DNA of 64,000 nt from Streptomyces anulatus (GTDB taxonomy: Bacteria > Actinomycetota > Actinomycetes > Streptomycetales > Streptomycetaceae). Where the stretch lies: assembly GCF_000721175.1 (NCBI RefSeq), contig NZ_JOEZ01000046.1:1-64000 (forward strand), read 5' to 3'. The position numbers were made by a program, and so were the translations under genes. The notes under the pieces were generated by a model. That model did no database searches. It was given only the letters and a program-made list of their open reading frames with translations, and had not been told where the DNA came from. This document shows, one piece after another, positions 23,216-31,701 of this stretch (positions within the stretch are counted from its first letter, which is position 1; each line of letters opens with the position of its first letter).

Positions 23216-24580
23216 GTGTTCTTCGTTGACGTGATGGAGCTGGAGGGCCTGGGCAACCGCAGCTACCTCGCCGGCGGCGAGTCGGCGGCGGTGGCGATCG
23301 ACCCGCCCCGGGACGTCGACCAGGTGCTGACCGCAGCCGCGCGACGCGGAGTGCGCATCTCGCACGTGGTGGAGACCCACATACACAACGACTACGTCAC
23401 GGGCGGTCTGGAGCTGGCGAGGATCACGGGCGCCGCCTACCTGGTGCCGGCCGGCGCCAACGTCTCCTTCGCCAGGACTCCGGTCTCCGACGGCGACACC
23501 GTCGCCGTCGACACCGGAGCCGCCCTCACCCTGGCCGCCGTCGCCACTCCTGGGCACACGCCGCATCACACCGCCTACGTGCTGCAGGAGCAGGGGCGTC
23601 CGGTCGCCGCGTTCACGGGCGGCTCCCTGCTCATCGGTACGGTGGGCCGGCCCGACCTCGTCGAGCCGCGGCTGACCGAGCAGCTGGCCCGGGCCCAGTA
23701 CGCCTCGGCGCACCGCTTGGCCGATGCCCTGCCCGACGACACGGCGGTCCTGCCCACACACGGGTTCGGCAGCTTCTGCTCCTCCGCCCAGGCGGACGGC
23801 GACGCGACGACGATCGGCAAGGAGAAGGCCGCGAACACGGCGCTGACCGTGGACGTGGACACCTTCGTCGCCGAGCTGCTCGCCGGACTGGAGGACGTGC
23901 CCGCCTACTACGCGCACATGGGCCCTGCCAACGCGGAGGGTCCCGCCCCCGTCGACCTGACCCCGCCGACCGTCGCCGACCCGAAGGAGATCGCCGCGCG
24001 GCTCGCGGCGGGGGAGTGGGTGGTCGATCTGCGTAACCGGATCGCCTTCGCCGAGGGGCACGTGGCCGGCTCGTTCAACTTCGAGGCGGACGGCAAGCTC
24101 GCGACGTATCTGGCCTGGCTGATCCCGTGGGGCAAGCCCGTCACCCTGCTCGCCGAGAGCGCCGAGCAGCTGGCCGCCGCCCAGCGCGAGCTGGTCCGGG
24201 TCGGCATCGACCGCCCGGCCGCCGCCGCGACCGGCGGGCCCGCCGCGTGGCTGTCCGACGGCGTGAGTCCGGCTTCGTTCCCCCGGGCCACGTTCGCGCA
24301 GCTCGCGGCCCAGGACACGAACGGGATCGTGGTGCTGGACGTGCGTCGTGACTCCGAGCGGGCCGAGGGCTGGATCGAGGGTTCGGTCCACATCCCGATC
24401 CACGAGGTGCACCGCCGGGTCGGCGAGGTCCCGGACGGCACGGTCTGGGTGCACTGCGCGGGCGGGATGCGTGCGGGCATCGCCGCCTCCCTGCTGGACG
24501 CCGCCGGACGCCGGGTCGTGGCCGTGGACGACGGGTTCGACGCCGCCACCGACGCGGGACTGACCGTCATCACCGGCTGA
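23216..24580 (+). CDS. MBL-fold / pseudo-rhodanese / rhodanese fusion (CstB-like)
   Basis: A 454-residue protein with three parts: a metallo-beta-lactamase fold (~1-225), a rhodanese-like domain without an active Cys (~255-345, LLAES where Cys is expected) and a C-terminal rhodanese with intact loop HCAGGMRA (~355-450). The order matches S. aureus CstB, a persulfide dioxygenase-sulfurtransferase that turns persulfides into thiosulfate. The metal site differs: the HxHxDH motif reads HIHNDY, and the Asp expected in FTGD is replaced (FTGGSLL), while PGHTPHH and THGFGSF remain. Dioxygenase activity is therefore uncertain. GTG 23216 is preceded by GAAGGAG seven bases away. It heads an operon with a rhodanese and a TauE exporter. 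Confidence 0.88.
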   Translation: MFFVDVMELEGLGNRSYLAGGESAAVAIDPPRDVDQVLTAAARRGVRISHVVETHIHNDYVTGGLELARITGAAYLVPAGANVSFARTPVSDGDTVAVDTGAALTLAAVATPGHTPHHTAYVLQEQGRPVAAFTGGSLLIGTVGRPDLVEPRLTEQLARAQYASAHRLADALPDDTAVLPTHGFGSFCSSAQADGDATTIGKEKAANTALTVDVDTFVAELLAGLEDVPAYYAHMGPANAEGPAPVDLTPPTVADPKEIAARLAAGEWVVDLRNRIAFAEGHVAGSFNFEADGKLATYLAWLIPWGKPVTLLAESAEQLAAAQRELVRVGIDRPAAAATGGPAAWLSDGVSPASFPRATFAQLAAQDTNGIVVLDVRRDSERAEGWIEGSVHIPIHEVHRRVGEVPDGTVWVHCAGGMRAGIAASLLDAAGRRVVAVDDGFDAATDAGLTVITG

Positions 24581-24622
24581 GCCGGCCCTGAAAGCCCGTA
24601 CGAGAGAAAGGTGAGACCGACG

Positions 24623-24988
24623 ATGTTCCTCTTCAACCGCAAGGCGCCGCGCCTCTCCGTGGACGAGGCACGCGCCCGCACCGGCGGTGAGCGGCCCCAA
24701 GCTGTCCTGCTGGATGTGCGGGAGAAGCCCGAGTGGAAGGCCGGGCACGCCCCGCACGCCGTGCACGCCCCGTTGACGGGACTGGTCGCGGGCGCGGCGC
24801 TGCCCGCGTCCGCGCAGGGGCGGCCGCTGGTCGTGATCTGTCGCAGTGGGCAACGCTCCCAGCGGGCCGCGAAGCTCCTGGTCGAACGGGGTGCGGACGC
24901 GGTCGATGTGGAGGGCGGCATGAACGCGTGGGCGGCCGGCGGACACCCGGTCGTCGACGAGCGCGGGAACAGCGGCTCGATAGCGTGA
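24623..24988 (+). CDS. Single-domain rhodanese sulfurtransferase
   Basis: A 121-residue cytoplasmic rhodanese. The catalytic loop is ICRSGQRSQRA with the active Cys near residue 71; the N-terminal LLDVREKPEWKAGHAPHA and the C-terminal VEGGMNAWAAGGHPV are standard family segments. It would carry sulfane sulfur as a Cys-persulfide between small-molecule persulfides and a partner. ATG 24623 has AGGTGA eight bases ahead, and the earlier in-frame GTG overlaps that site. The stop overlaps the TauE start by four bases (GTGA), so translation is coupled. Its place between the CstB-like enzyme and an exporter matches S. aureus cst-type operons. Confidence 0.93.
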   Translation: MFLFNRKAPRLSVDEARARTGGERPQAVLLDVREKPEWKAGHAPHAVHAPLTGLVAGAALPASAQGRPLVVICRSGQRSQRAAKLLVERGADAVDVEGGMNAWAAGGHPVVDERGNSGSIA

Positions 24989-25728
24989 GCACCCTCGTCC
25001 TGGCTCTGATCGCCGGGGCCGTCATCGGTCTCGCCCTCGGTGCCCTGGGCGGCGGCGGCAGCGTGCTCGCGGTCCCCGCCCTGATCTACCTGCTCGGCTT
25101 CTCCCCGGCGTCGGCGACCACGGCCAGCCTGATCATCGTCACCGCGACCTCCGCGACCGCCCTGTACGCCCACGCCCGGGACGGCAACGTCGCCTGGAAG
25201 ACCGGCGCGCTGTTCGCGCTCGCGGGCATCGTGCCCGCCTTCCTCGCCGGAGCCGCCGCCGGACACATGCCGGCCGCCGCGCTCACCGGGGCCTTCTCGG
25301 TCGTCGCCGCGCTGGCCGCCCTGAGGATGTTCCGCCCGGCCGCATCCGAGCCGCCCGAGCGGGCCCGTCCCGTCAAGGCGGTCGGTACCGGCGTCGGACT
25401 CGGGGCTGTGACGGGGTTCCTCGGCGTGGGCGGCGGGTTCCTGGCCGTCCCGGCGCTGGTGGGTGTGCTCGGTCTGCGGATGAAGCAGGCGGTGGGCACC
25501 AGCCTGCTGGTCATCACCGTCATCTCGCTGGCCGCCCTCACCACGCGGACAGGGACGGGTGGGGACCTGCGCTGGGAGGTGATCGCCCCGTTCACCGGGG
25601 CCGCGATCCTCGGCGCCTGGGACGGCAAACGACTCGCATCGAAGATCACCGGACAGACCCTGCAACGCGTCTTCGCGTTCGTCCTGCTGGCGGTGGCGGC
25701 CGTGATGCTCGTCGACGTAGTCGTGTGA
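24985..25728 (+). CDS. TauE/SafE-family sulfite/thiosulfate exporter
   Basis: A 247-residue integral membrane protein with about eight hydrophobic segments and the TauE signatures ALGGGGSVLAVPALIYLLG near the start and FLGVGGGFLAVPALVGVLG in the second half, an internal two-fold repeat. TauE proteins move sulfite, thiosulfate or organosulfonates across the membrane; in cst operons TauE is thought to export the oxidised sulfur product. GTG 24985 overlaps the upstream rhodanese stop. The gene converges on the CsoR-family repressor gene 27 bases away. Confidence 0.9.
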   Translation: MSTLVLALIAGAVIGLALGALGGGGSVLAVPALIYLLGFSPASATTASLIIVTATSATALYAHARDGNVAWKTGALFALAGIVPAFLAGAAAGHMPAAALTGAFSVVAALAALRMFRPAASEPPERARPVKAVGTGVGLGAVTGFLGVGGGFLAVPALVGVLGLRMKQAVGTSLLVITVISLAALTTRTGTGGDLRWEVIAPFTGAAILGAWDGKRLASKITGQTLQRVFAFVLLAVAAVMLVDVVV

Positions 25729-25755
25729 GACCGGCCGCCCCCGCCGCCCGACGGA

Positions 25756-26052
<297 letters not shown>

Positions 26053-26059
26053 TCATCAG

Positions 26060-26095
26060 ATACCCCCAGGGGTAATATACTCCCCCATGTGGGGG
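26060..26095. promoter_or_regulatory. CstR/CsoR operator 3 and adjacent G/C hairpin
   Basis: TACCCC-CA-GGGGTA (26061-26074) lies in the 82-base gap between the repressor (leftward) and rhodanese-DUF2892 (rightward) genes, with TAATAT/TATACT directly after as a -10 for the rightward promoter. CCCCCA-TG-TGGGGG (26082-26095) follows near the expected transcript start. One site could control both divergent genes. Confidence 0.75.
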
Positions 26096-26125
26096 CCCCG
26101 CCGACAGCAAAGGATGACACCCGCC

Positions 26126-26701
26126 ATGACCACGCCCACCAGCCTCGGCACCGTCGAAGCCCGCACCCGCCTGCACGAACTGACCGTGATCGACGTCCGC
26201 ACCCCCGGCGAATACGCGGGCGGTCACCTGCCCGGCGCCCTCAACATCCCCCTGGACCAGATCCAGCGGGCCCTGCCCGACATCCGCCACGCCGCCGAGC
26301 GCGGGGACGTCCTGGTCGTCTGCGCCTCCGGCGCACGGTCCGAGAACGCCTGCCGCATCCTCGCCGACAGCCACATCCCCACCGCCACCCTCTCCGGCGG
26401 CACCGGCGCCTGGGCAGCCGACGGCCACGACCTGCACCGCCCCCAGGGCACCACCCGTGCCACCTGGGGCATGGAACGCCAGGTCCGCTTCACCGCCGGA
26501 ACCGTCGTCCTGCTCGGCCTCCTCCTCGGACTCCTCGTCCACCCGGCGCTCCAGATCCTCTCGGCGGGCATCGCCGCCGGACTGGTCTTCTCCGCCCTCA
26601 CCAACACCTGCGGCATGGCCGCCATGCTCGCCAAGCTCCCTCACAACCGCCCCCGCGCCGCCGACCTCGACAACACCCTGGCCGAGCTCCGCAACCGCTG
26701 A
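26126..26701 (+). CDS. Membrane rhodanese (rhodanese + DUF2892, YgaP-like)
   Basis: A 191-residue inner-membrane sulfurtransferase. Residues ~1-110 form a rhodanese domain with active loop VVCASGARSE; residues ~125-180 form two membrane helices (GTVVLLGLLLGLLVHPALQ and AGIAAGLVFSALTN) of the DUF2892 type. E. coli YgaP has the same build and handles sulfane sulfur, thiocyanate or nitric oxide at the membrane. ATG 26126 is chosen, with AAAGGA about 11 bases ahead; ATG 26114 overlaps that site. It is divergent from the CstR-like gene over a shared operator and ends at a strong terminator, so it is a single-gene unit of the same regulon. Confidence 0.9.
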   Translation: MTTPTSLGTVEARTRLHELTVIDVRTPGEYAGGHLPGALNIPLDQIQRALPDIRHAAERGDVLVVCASGARSENACRILADSHIPTATLSGGTGAWAADGHDLHRPQGTTRATWGMERQVRFTAGTVVLLGLLLGLLVHPALQILSAGIAAGLVFSALTNTCGMAAMLAKLPHNRPRAADLDNTLAELRNR

Positions 26702-26712
26702 GCAGATGAAGA

Positions 26713-26746
26713 GGGCGGGAACCGGTTCTCCGGTTCCCGCCCTTTT
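26713..26746 (+). terminator. Terminator of the membrane rhodanese gene
   Basis: GGGCGGGAACCGG pairs with CCGGTTCCCGCCC around TTCT and is followed by TTTT, a classical intrinsic terminator. Confidence 0.92.
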
Positions 26747-26916
26747 CGGCGCGTGCGCGTCGACCTCTTCTCCCCGCAGGAGCGCACCGGTTCAGGCTCG
26801 GTCTCGCGGGCGAGCGACCGCACGTGTCCGCCGGGTACGACGGAGCGCCCCGCCGGCCGAAGCCGGTCGAGGCGCTGAGTAGCAGGTCGGAGGAGGTTTT
26901 CTCACCCTGCTGTCGG

Positions 26917-26990
26917 TAGGCCGTGTGGGACTCGAACCCACAACCAACGGATTAAAAGTCCGCTGCTCTGACCAATTGAGCTAACGGCCC
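26917..26990 (-). tRNA. tRNA-Lys(UUU)
   Basis: A full cloverleaf with acceptor GGGCCGT/ACGGCCT, D arm GCTC/GAGC, anticodon loop CTTTTAA and T arm GTGGGTTCGAGTCCCAC. Discriminator A; CCA not encoded. It marks the right border of the sulfur module. Confidence 0.97.
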
Positions 26991-27113
26991 TCGACTGATC
27001 ACCCCCCGAGCATAGCCCGCCCGGACCTGACAGCCGATCCGGTATCGGTGTCGGGCCCGTCACGGGTCCCGGGAGGCGGGCCGAGGCGGCCTCCCGGGGG
27101 GCGGACACAGCAA

Positions 27114-27159
27114 CAGGGCCCGTACGTCACCGAGTCGGTTCGGTGGCGTACGGGCCCTG
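27114..27159. terminator. Long hairpin after the DEAD-box helicase gene
   Basis: CAGGGCCCGTACG (27114-27126) pairs perfectly with its partner at 27147-27159, and an inner CACC/GGTG extends the stem. No T-run follows on either side. It lies 48 bases past the helicase stop. Confidence 0.65.
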
Positions 27160-27207
27160 CCGGTCTGTCAGGCGGACCTGCTCGGCCGGGTGCCGGCCGG
27201 GCTGGGG

Positions 27208-29373
27208 TCAGCCGTTGCGCTTCCAGCGCGGCTTGTCGTCGCGGCGGCCGAAGGAACCGGTGTTGGTGCCGGTGTTGGCGCCGCGGTGGTCGTCACGACG
27301 GCCGGTCGGGCGGTCGGTGCCACCCGAGCGGAAGCCGCCCGCGGGGCGGTCGTCGCGACGGTCACGGTTGAACGGGCGGTCGCTGCCGCCGGAGCGGAAG
27401 CCACCGGAGGGGCGCTCGTCACGACGGTCACGGTTGAACGCCGGACGGTCGTTGTCCCGACGCTCGAACGAACGGCCACCACGGTCGTCCCGACGGTCAC
27501 CGCTACGGTCGCCGCCGCCGGAGCGGAAGCCACCGGACGGGCGGTCGTCACGACGGTCGTTGCCGCCGCGGTAGCCACCACGGTCGCCACCGCGGTTGTC
27601 GCGGCGCTCGTAGTTGCCCCGCTCGTCGCGGCGCTGCTCGTCACGGGCGGCCGGCTGCTCCGGTACGGAGACGGCTGCCACGAGGGCGGCCTCGGCCTCG
27701 GCGGCCACCTCGGCCACCGCGGCCTCGGGGTCGTCGCCCCGCTCGCGGGCGGCACGGGCGACCAGGCGGTCGGCCTCCTCGCGCAGCTCGACGGCGCGGC
27801 GCTGGACGCGCTCCAGCTGCTTCGTCAGGTCGGCGGCCTCGCGCTCGGCCTGCTTGGCGGCGTTGTTCGCGGAGTCGGCCTGGACCTCGGTGAGGGAACG
27901 GGCGCCGGTGATCTCGGCGACCTCCGGCTCGAAGACGCCCGCGCCCTGGACGATGTGGCGCGAGGCGTCGACGCCCGCGTCCTCCATCAGGCGGAAGATC
28001 TGGCGGCGCTGGTGCGGGAGAGCCAGCGAGACGACGACGCCGGACTTGCCGGCACGGGCGGTACGGCCCGAGCGGTGCAGGTAGTCCTTGTGGTCACCGG
28101 CCGGGTCCACGTTCAGGACCAGGTCGATGCCGTCGACGTGGATACCGCGGGCGGCGACGTCGGTCGCGACGAGCGCGTTGACGTAGCCCTTCTTGAAGTC
28201 CTCCAGGACCCGCGTACGGGCGCCCTGGGTCATGCCGCCGTGCAGCGCGTCGGCCTTCACGCCGGACTCGATGAGCTGCTCGGCGATGCGGTCCGCGCCC
28301 AGCTGGGTGCGGACGAAGATGATCGTGCGGCCCTTGCGGGCGGCGATGGCGGCCGTGACCGGCGCCTTGTCCTTCGGCTTCACGACGAGGACGTGGTGCG
28401 ACATGGTCGTGACGTTGCCCTGCGCGCTGTCGACCTCGTGCGTCACCGGGTTGGAGAGGTAGCGCTTGACCAGCGTGCCGATCTCGTTCTCCATGGTGGC
28501 GGAGAAGAGCATCCGCTGACCGCCACCGGGGATCTGGTCGAGCAGCTCGGTGACCTCGGGCAGGAAGCCCAGGTCGGACATCTGGTCGGCCTCGTCGAGG
28601 ACGGCGACCTGGACGCTCGCCAGGGAGCAGGCGCCGCGGTTGATGATGTCGCGCAGACGGCCCGGGGTGGCGACGAGGACGTCGACACCGCGCTCCAGCG
28701 CGTAGATCTGGTTGCTCATCGACGTGCCGCCGCAGACGACCTTCATCTTGAGGCCGAGCACGTCGCCGTACGGCTGCAGCGCGTCCGCGACCTGCATCGC
28801 GAGCTCACGGGTCGGGGTGAGGATGATGCCGCGCGGCTTCTTCTTCTCGGTGGTGCCACCGGAGAGCGAGGCCAGCAGCGGCAGGCCGAAGGAGAGCGTC
28901 TTGCCGGAGCCCGTACGGCCGCGGCCGAGGATGTCCTTGCCGGCCAGGGCGTCCGGGATGGTCGCCGCCTGGATCGGGAAGGGGGCGGTCACACCGTTCT
29001 GCGCGAGCTTGCGGACGATGCCCTCGGGCAGCCCCAGGTCACCGAAGGTCATGGTCGGCTCGGCGTCGGCCTCGTCGGCGGAGTCCGCGATCGGCTCGGC
29101 GGAGGCCACGGTCTCGTCGGCAGCGTCCGCGGTCTTCTCGGCGGGAGCGTCGGCCCGCACGTCGGTGATGAAGTCGGCGACCGACTTCTCGGCGACGACG
29201 GCCTTCTCGGCGACGGTCTTCTCGGCGACGGTCTTCTCGGCGACGGTCTTCTCGGCGGCCGGGGCGGTGGCGCCGGCGGGGGCCTCGGTCACAGCGGCCT
29301 CGACGAGCTCGATGAGCTCGGCGTTGTCGACGTTCTCGGGCATGACGGTGTGGTCAGAACTGGAAATTGACAT
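27208..29373 (-). CDS. DEAD-box RNA helicase with RGG-like tail
   Basis: A 721-residue ATP-dependent RNA helicase. An acidic Ala/Glu-rich N-terminus contains four AEKTV-type pentad repeats (~35-65). The helicase core (~100-460) has GRTGSGKT, PTRELAMQV, VLDEADQM, SATM, and HRSGRTARAGKSG. Residues ~500-575 are Ala/Glu-rich helix, and the last ~145 residues are an Arg/Asp/Gly tail with repeats of the RRDERPSGGFRSGG kind, which binds RNA nonspecifically in such enzymes. Roles in mRNA decay, cold growth or ribosome assembly are usual. ATG 29373 has GGAAGG 13 bases upstream; ATG 29343 is an alternative. The ~200-base upstream region probably forms a structured leader. Confidence 0.92.
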   Translation of the reverse strand: MSISSSDHTVMPENVDNAELIELVEAAVTEAPAGATAPAAEKTVAEKTVAEKTVAEKAVVAEKSVADFITDVRADAPAEKTADAADETVASAEPIADSADEADAEPTMTFGDLGLPEGIVRKLAQNGVTAPFPIQAATIPDALAGKDILGRGRTGSGKTLSFGLPLLASLSGGTTEKKKPRGIILTPTRELAMQVADALQPYGDVLGLKMKVVCGGTSMSNQIYALERGVDVLVATPGRLRDIINRGACSLASVQVAVLDEADQMSDLGFLPEVTELLDQIPGGGQRMLFSATMENEIGTLVKRYLSNPVTHEVDSAQGNVTTMSHHVLVVKPKDKAPVTAAIAARKGRTIIFVRTQLGADRIAEQLIESGVKADALHGGMTQGARTRVLEDFKKGYVNALVATDVAARGIHVDGIDLVLNVDPAGDHKDYLHRSGRTARAGKSGVVVSLALPHQRRQIFRLMEDAGVDASRHIVQGAGVFEPEVAEITGARSLTEVQADSANNAAKQAEREAADLTKQLERVQRRAVELREEADRLVARAARERGDDPEAAVAEVAAEAEAALVAAVSVPEQPAARDEQRRDERGNYERRDNRGGDRGGYRGGNDRRDDRPSGGFRSGGGDRSGDRRDDRGGRSFERRDNDRPAFNRDRRDERPSGGFRSGGSDRPFNRDRRDDRPAGGFRSGGTDRPTGRRDDHRGANTGTNTGSFGRRDDKPRWKRNG

Positions 29374-29582
29374 GCGAAATGCGAAACCTTCCGGAGTCTC
29401 GGCACGCGCCCATAACTCCGTGATTCGCAATTTCGACCGCCTCAATGCGGTCCAGCCACGGCAAGGGAGAGTACGCGCCACACGGCGCTCTTCTGTGTCG
29501 GCGCCGGGCAATGGGATCAAACGATCTACTACCATACGCACCCTCACCCACATTGCGCAAACCGGCCGTGGCGAACCCCCAC

Positions 29583-30155
29583 CTACACCGGCCCCACCTG
29601 CGGTGATGCCTCCGGAGTCCGCAACGGCCCAGCGGCCTCCGGTCCGCTCATCGCATGGGTCCGCAGCTGTGCGGCGGGCGATGCCGAGGGGGACGGTTCC
29701 GGCGGATCGGTGGGCTCCGGCTCGGGCTCCGGGTCCGGATCGGGCGTCGGCGGGGCCGGCGGCTCCGGAGTGGTGGGCGGCGGCTCCCCCGGACCCGGCG
29801 TCGAAGGCGTCGGCGAGGGCGGCGGGCCGCCCCGGGTGGGCACCGGAGCGCCCGGTTCGGGACGCGAGCCCTTGGGAGTGACCGACGGCACGGCACGGGA
29901 CGCGTCCGGGCTCGGGCTGTCCCCGGGGGCGGCCCGGTCCGAGTGGGGGTGGGCGTCCCCGACGCGCCGGCCGGCCTGCCCGGAGCCGGACACCGTGTCC
30001 CCGGCCGGATCGGCGACGGACCCCTTCGGGCCGGCGGACGGTGAGGGCCCCGGCCCTCCGGCGCCGTCCTCGCCGACGCTCATACAGCCGGTGGACGCGG
30101 CGATCGTCAGCGCGGTGACGGCTGCCCAGCGGACAGGGGCGGACAACTGGCGCAC
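29583..30155 (-). CDS. Proline-rich lipoprotein, function unknown
   Basis: A 190-residue exported protein. From GTG 30155 (GGAGGTG 7 bases ahead) the sequence starts with a short charged head and a hydrophobic segment ending in the lipobox ASTGC, so it should be lipid-anchored after Cys ~20. The rest is low-complexity Pro/Ser/Gly/Glu sequence with stretches such as PDPDPEPEPEP, likely spanning the wall. No enzymatic domain is visible. Frame bias agrees with coding, but Pro-rich composition makes conservation hard to judge by eye. It lies 209 bases upstream of the helicase start on the same strand. Confidence 0.65.
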   Translation of the reverse strand: MRQLSAPVRWAAVTALTIAASTGCMSVGEDGAGGPGPSPSAGPKGSVADPAGDTVSGSGQAGRRVGDAHPHSDRAAPGDSPSPDASRAVPSVTPKGSRPEPGAPVPTRGGPPPSPTPSTPGPGEPPPTTPEPPAPPTPDPDPEPEPEPTDPPEPSPSASPAAQLRTHAMSGPEAAGPLRTPEASPQVGPV

Positions 30156-30406
30156 GAGTGGCACCTCCGGGGCGGGAGCGAGGGAGCGGAGACCTGGAGC
30201 GGGGAGCACGGCGCCGGGCGGAGCGGGACGTCAGGAGCGAGCGGTACGGCGTCGCACCGTGCCCAACTCCCCCGACCCCGCCGGAGACACGCCCGAAACG
30301 CCACGCGCCCGCGCGACGCCCCCCGAAGCAGCCACCGGGCACCGCGCGGGACCCCCGCCCCGGCACCGCCGAACGCGCCCGCGCGACGCCCCCCTGAGCG
30401 GCCCCG

Positions 30407-30781
30407 CTACCCCCCGGCCCCGCCCGCCAGTTCCACCCCCAGGAACACCGCGCCCAGGCCCGCCAGCAGCGACACCAGTACGTTGGCCGCGGCCAGGAAG
30501 CCCCGGCCCGTCTCGGCCAGGCGGAGGGTCTCGTAAGAGAACGTCGAGTACGTCGTCAGCACCCCGCACAGGCCCGTCGCCAGCAGGGCGTGCGCCGGGG
30601 AGGACACCGCGGCGCCGGTCAGCAGCCCGAGCAGCAGACTGCCCGCCATGTTCGCCGTGAAGGTGCCCCACGGGAAGACGTACGGGATGCCCGGCCCCTG
30701 GTGCGCCTGCACCGCACGGTCCGTCAGATAGCGCAGGGGCGCGCCGACCGCCCCGCCGATCGCCACCAGCAGCCAGTTCAC
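30407..30781 (-). CDS. crcB: Fluoride ion channel subunit FluC/CrcB (second of pair)
   Basis: A 124-residue membrane protein with four hydrophobic segments. Family marks are the N-terminal GGAVGAPLRY, PWGTFTANMAGSLLLG and the signature GLCGVLTTYSTFSYE. FluC subunits form a dual-topology dimer that lets F- leave the cell; organisms with paired genes make heterodimers of opposite orientation. It overlaps the preceding crcB by four bases. I looked for a fluoride riboswitch upstream of the operon and saw none. Confidence 0.95.
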   Translation of the reverse strand: MNWLLVAIGGAVGAPLRYLTDRAVQAHQGPGIPYVFPWGTFTANMAGSLLLGLLTGAAVSSPAHALLATGLCGVLTTYSTFSYETLRLAETGRGFLAAANVLVSLLAGLGAVFLGVELAGGAGG

Positions 30782-31242
30782 GCGGCCCGCCCCTCACCCC
30801 GGGCACCCCGGTCCAGCCAGGTCCGCGTCGCCACGACCCCCGCCCACACCGCGCCGAGCGCGGCCGCCAGCGTCGCCACCGCGTACGCCATCGCCACCGC
30901 GCCCTCCTGACGCACCAGCAGGTCCGAGACGCCGGCCGCGTACGTCGAGAAGGTCGTGAAGCCGCCGAGCACGCCGACGCCGAGGAAGGGCCGCACCAGC
31001 GGATGCGTCACCCGGCCCCGCTCGACGGTGAGCACCATCAGCACGCCGATCAGGGCACAGCCGCTCACGTCGACGACGAACACCGTCCACGGGAAGCCGT
31101 CCGCGCCCGGCCACAGCACCAGGGCCCCGTAGCGTGCCAGCGCTCCCAGCGCGCCGCCGGCCGCGATCGCCGCCAGCGCCCGGCCCTGCGGTGCGGCGGG
31201 CGGACCGGGCTCCGGCAGCTCCTCCGGAGCCTGCTCGCTCAC
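30778..31242 (-). CDS. crcB: Fluoride ion channel subunit FluC/CrcB (first of pair)
   Basis: A 154-residue paralogue of the next gene, with an extra Pro/Glu-rich N-terminal tail (~20 residues). It keeps GGALGALARYGALVLWP, PWTVFVVDVSGCALIG (Ser-Gly where Asn-Met is usual) and GGFTTFSTYAAG. GTG 31242 overlaps the stop of the upstream metallopeptidase gene and its own stop overlaps the second crcB, so the three genes are translationally coupled. The pair would assemble as an antiparallel heterodimer. Confidence 0.95.
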   Translation of the reverse strand: MSEQAPEELPEPGPPAAPQGRALAAIAAGGALGALARYGALVLWPGADGFPWTVFVVDVSGCALIGVLMVLTVERGRVTHPLVRPFLGVGVLGGFTTFSTYAAGVSDLLVRQEGAVAMAYAVATLAAALGAVWAGVVATRTWLDRGARGEGRAA

Positions 31243-31589
31243 CCGTACCCCAGGGCGTGGAGCCGCTCGTCGTCGATGCCGAAGTGGTGGGCGATCTCGT
31301 GGACCACGGTGATCTCGGTCTCCGCGACGACGTCCTCCTGCGACTCGCACATCCGCAGCGTCGGCCCCCGGTAGATGGTGATCCGGTCCGGCAGCACCCC
31401 GGCGTACCACTCACCGCGGTCGGTGAGCGGGGTGCCCTCGTAGAGCCCGAGCAGGTCGGGGTCGCCGGGCTCCGGTTCGTCCTCGACGAACACCGCCACG
31501 TTGTCCATCAGCCGCGTCAGCTCAGGCGGAATGCGGTCCAGAGCCTGGCTCACCAGCTCCTCGAACTGTTCCCGCGTCATCTCCAGCAC
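31239..31589 (-). CDS. Minimal zinc metallopeptidase (HExxHxxGxxD family)
   Basis: A 116-residue protein of the small metallopeptidase family found widely in Actinobacteria. The C-terminal motif HEIAHHFGIDDE supplies the zinc ligands (two His and Asp) and the catalytic Glu, and the N-terminal half is helical with an acidic loop (FVEDEPEPGDPDLLG). The substrate is unknown. GTG 31589 and ATG 31580 are both possible; homologues, as I recall them, begin at MLEMTRE. It is the first gene of a three-gene overlapping operon with two fluoride channel genes; I know no functional reason for the link. Confidence 0.88.
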   Translation of the reverse strand: MLEMTREQFEELVSQALDRIPPELTRLMDNVAVFVEDEPEPGDPDLLGLYEGTPLTDRGEWYAGVLPDRITIYRGPTLRMCESQEDVVAETEITVVHEIAHHFGIDDERLHALGYG

Positions 31590-31701
31590 CCGGCCATTGT
31601 CGCGTACGGGGGCCGGGTGCGGGCAGGTGGCGACCGTCCCGGACTCATGACCGCGGCCGCCGTCCGGCATGGCGGAGGCCCTGCCGGGGCATACGGGCCC
31701 A

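Noticed and set aside
31243..31700. Fluoride riboswitch upstream of the crcB pair
   Set aside because: The conserved GGNGATGG and CTGATG blocks are absent before the operon.
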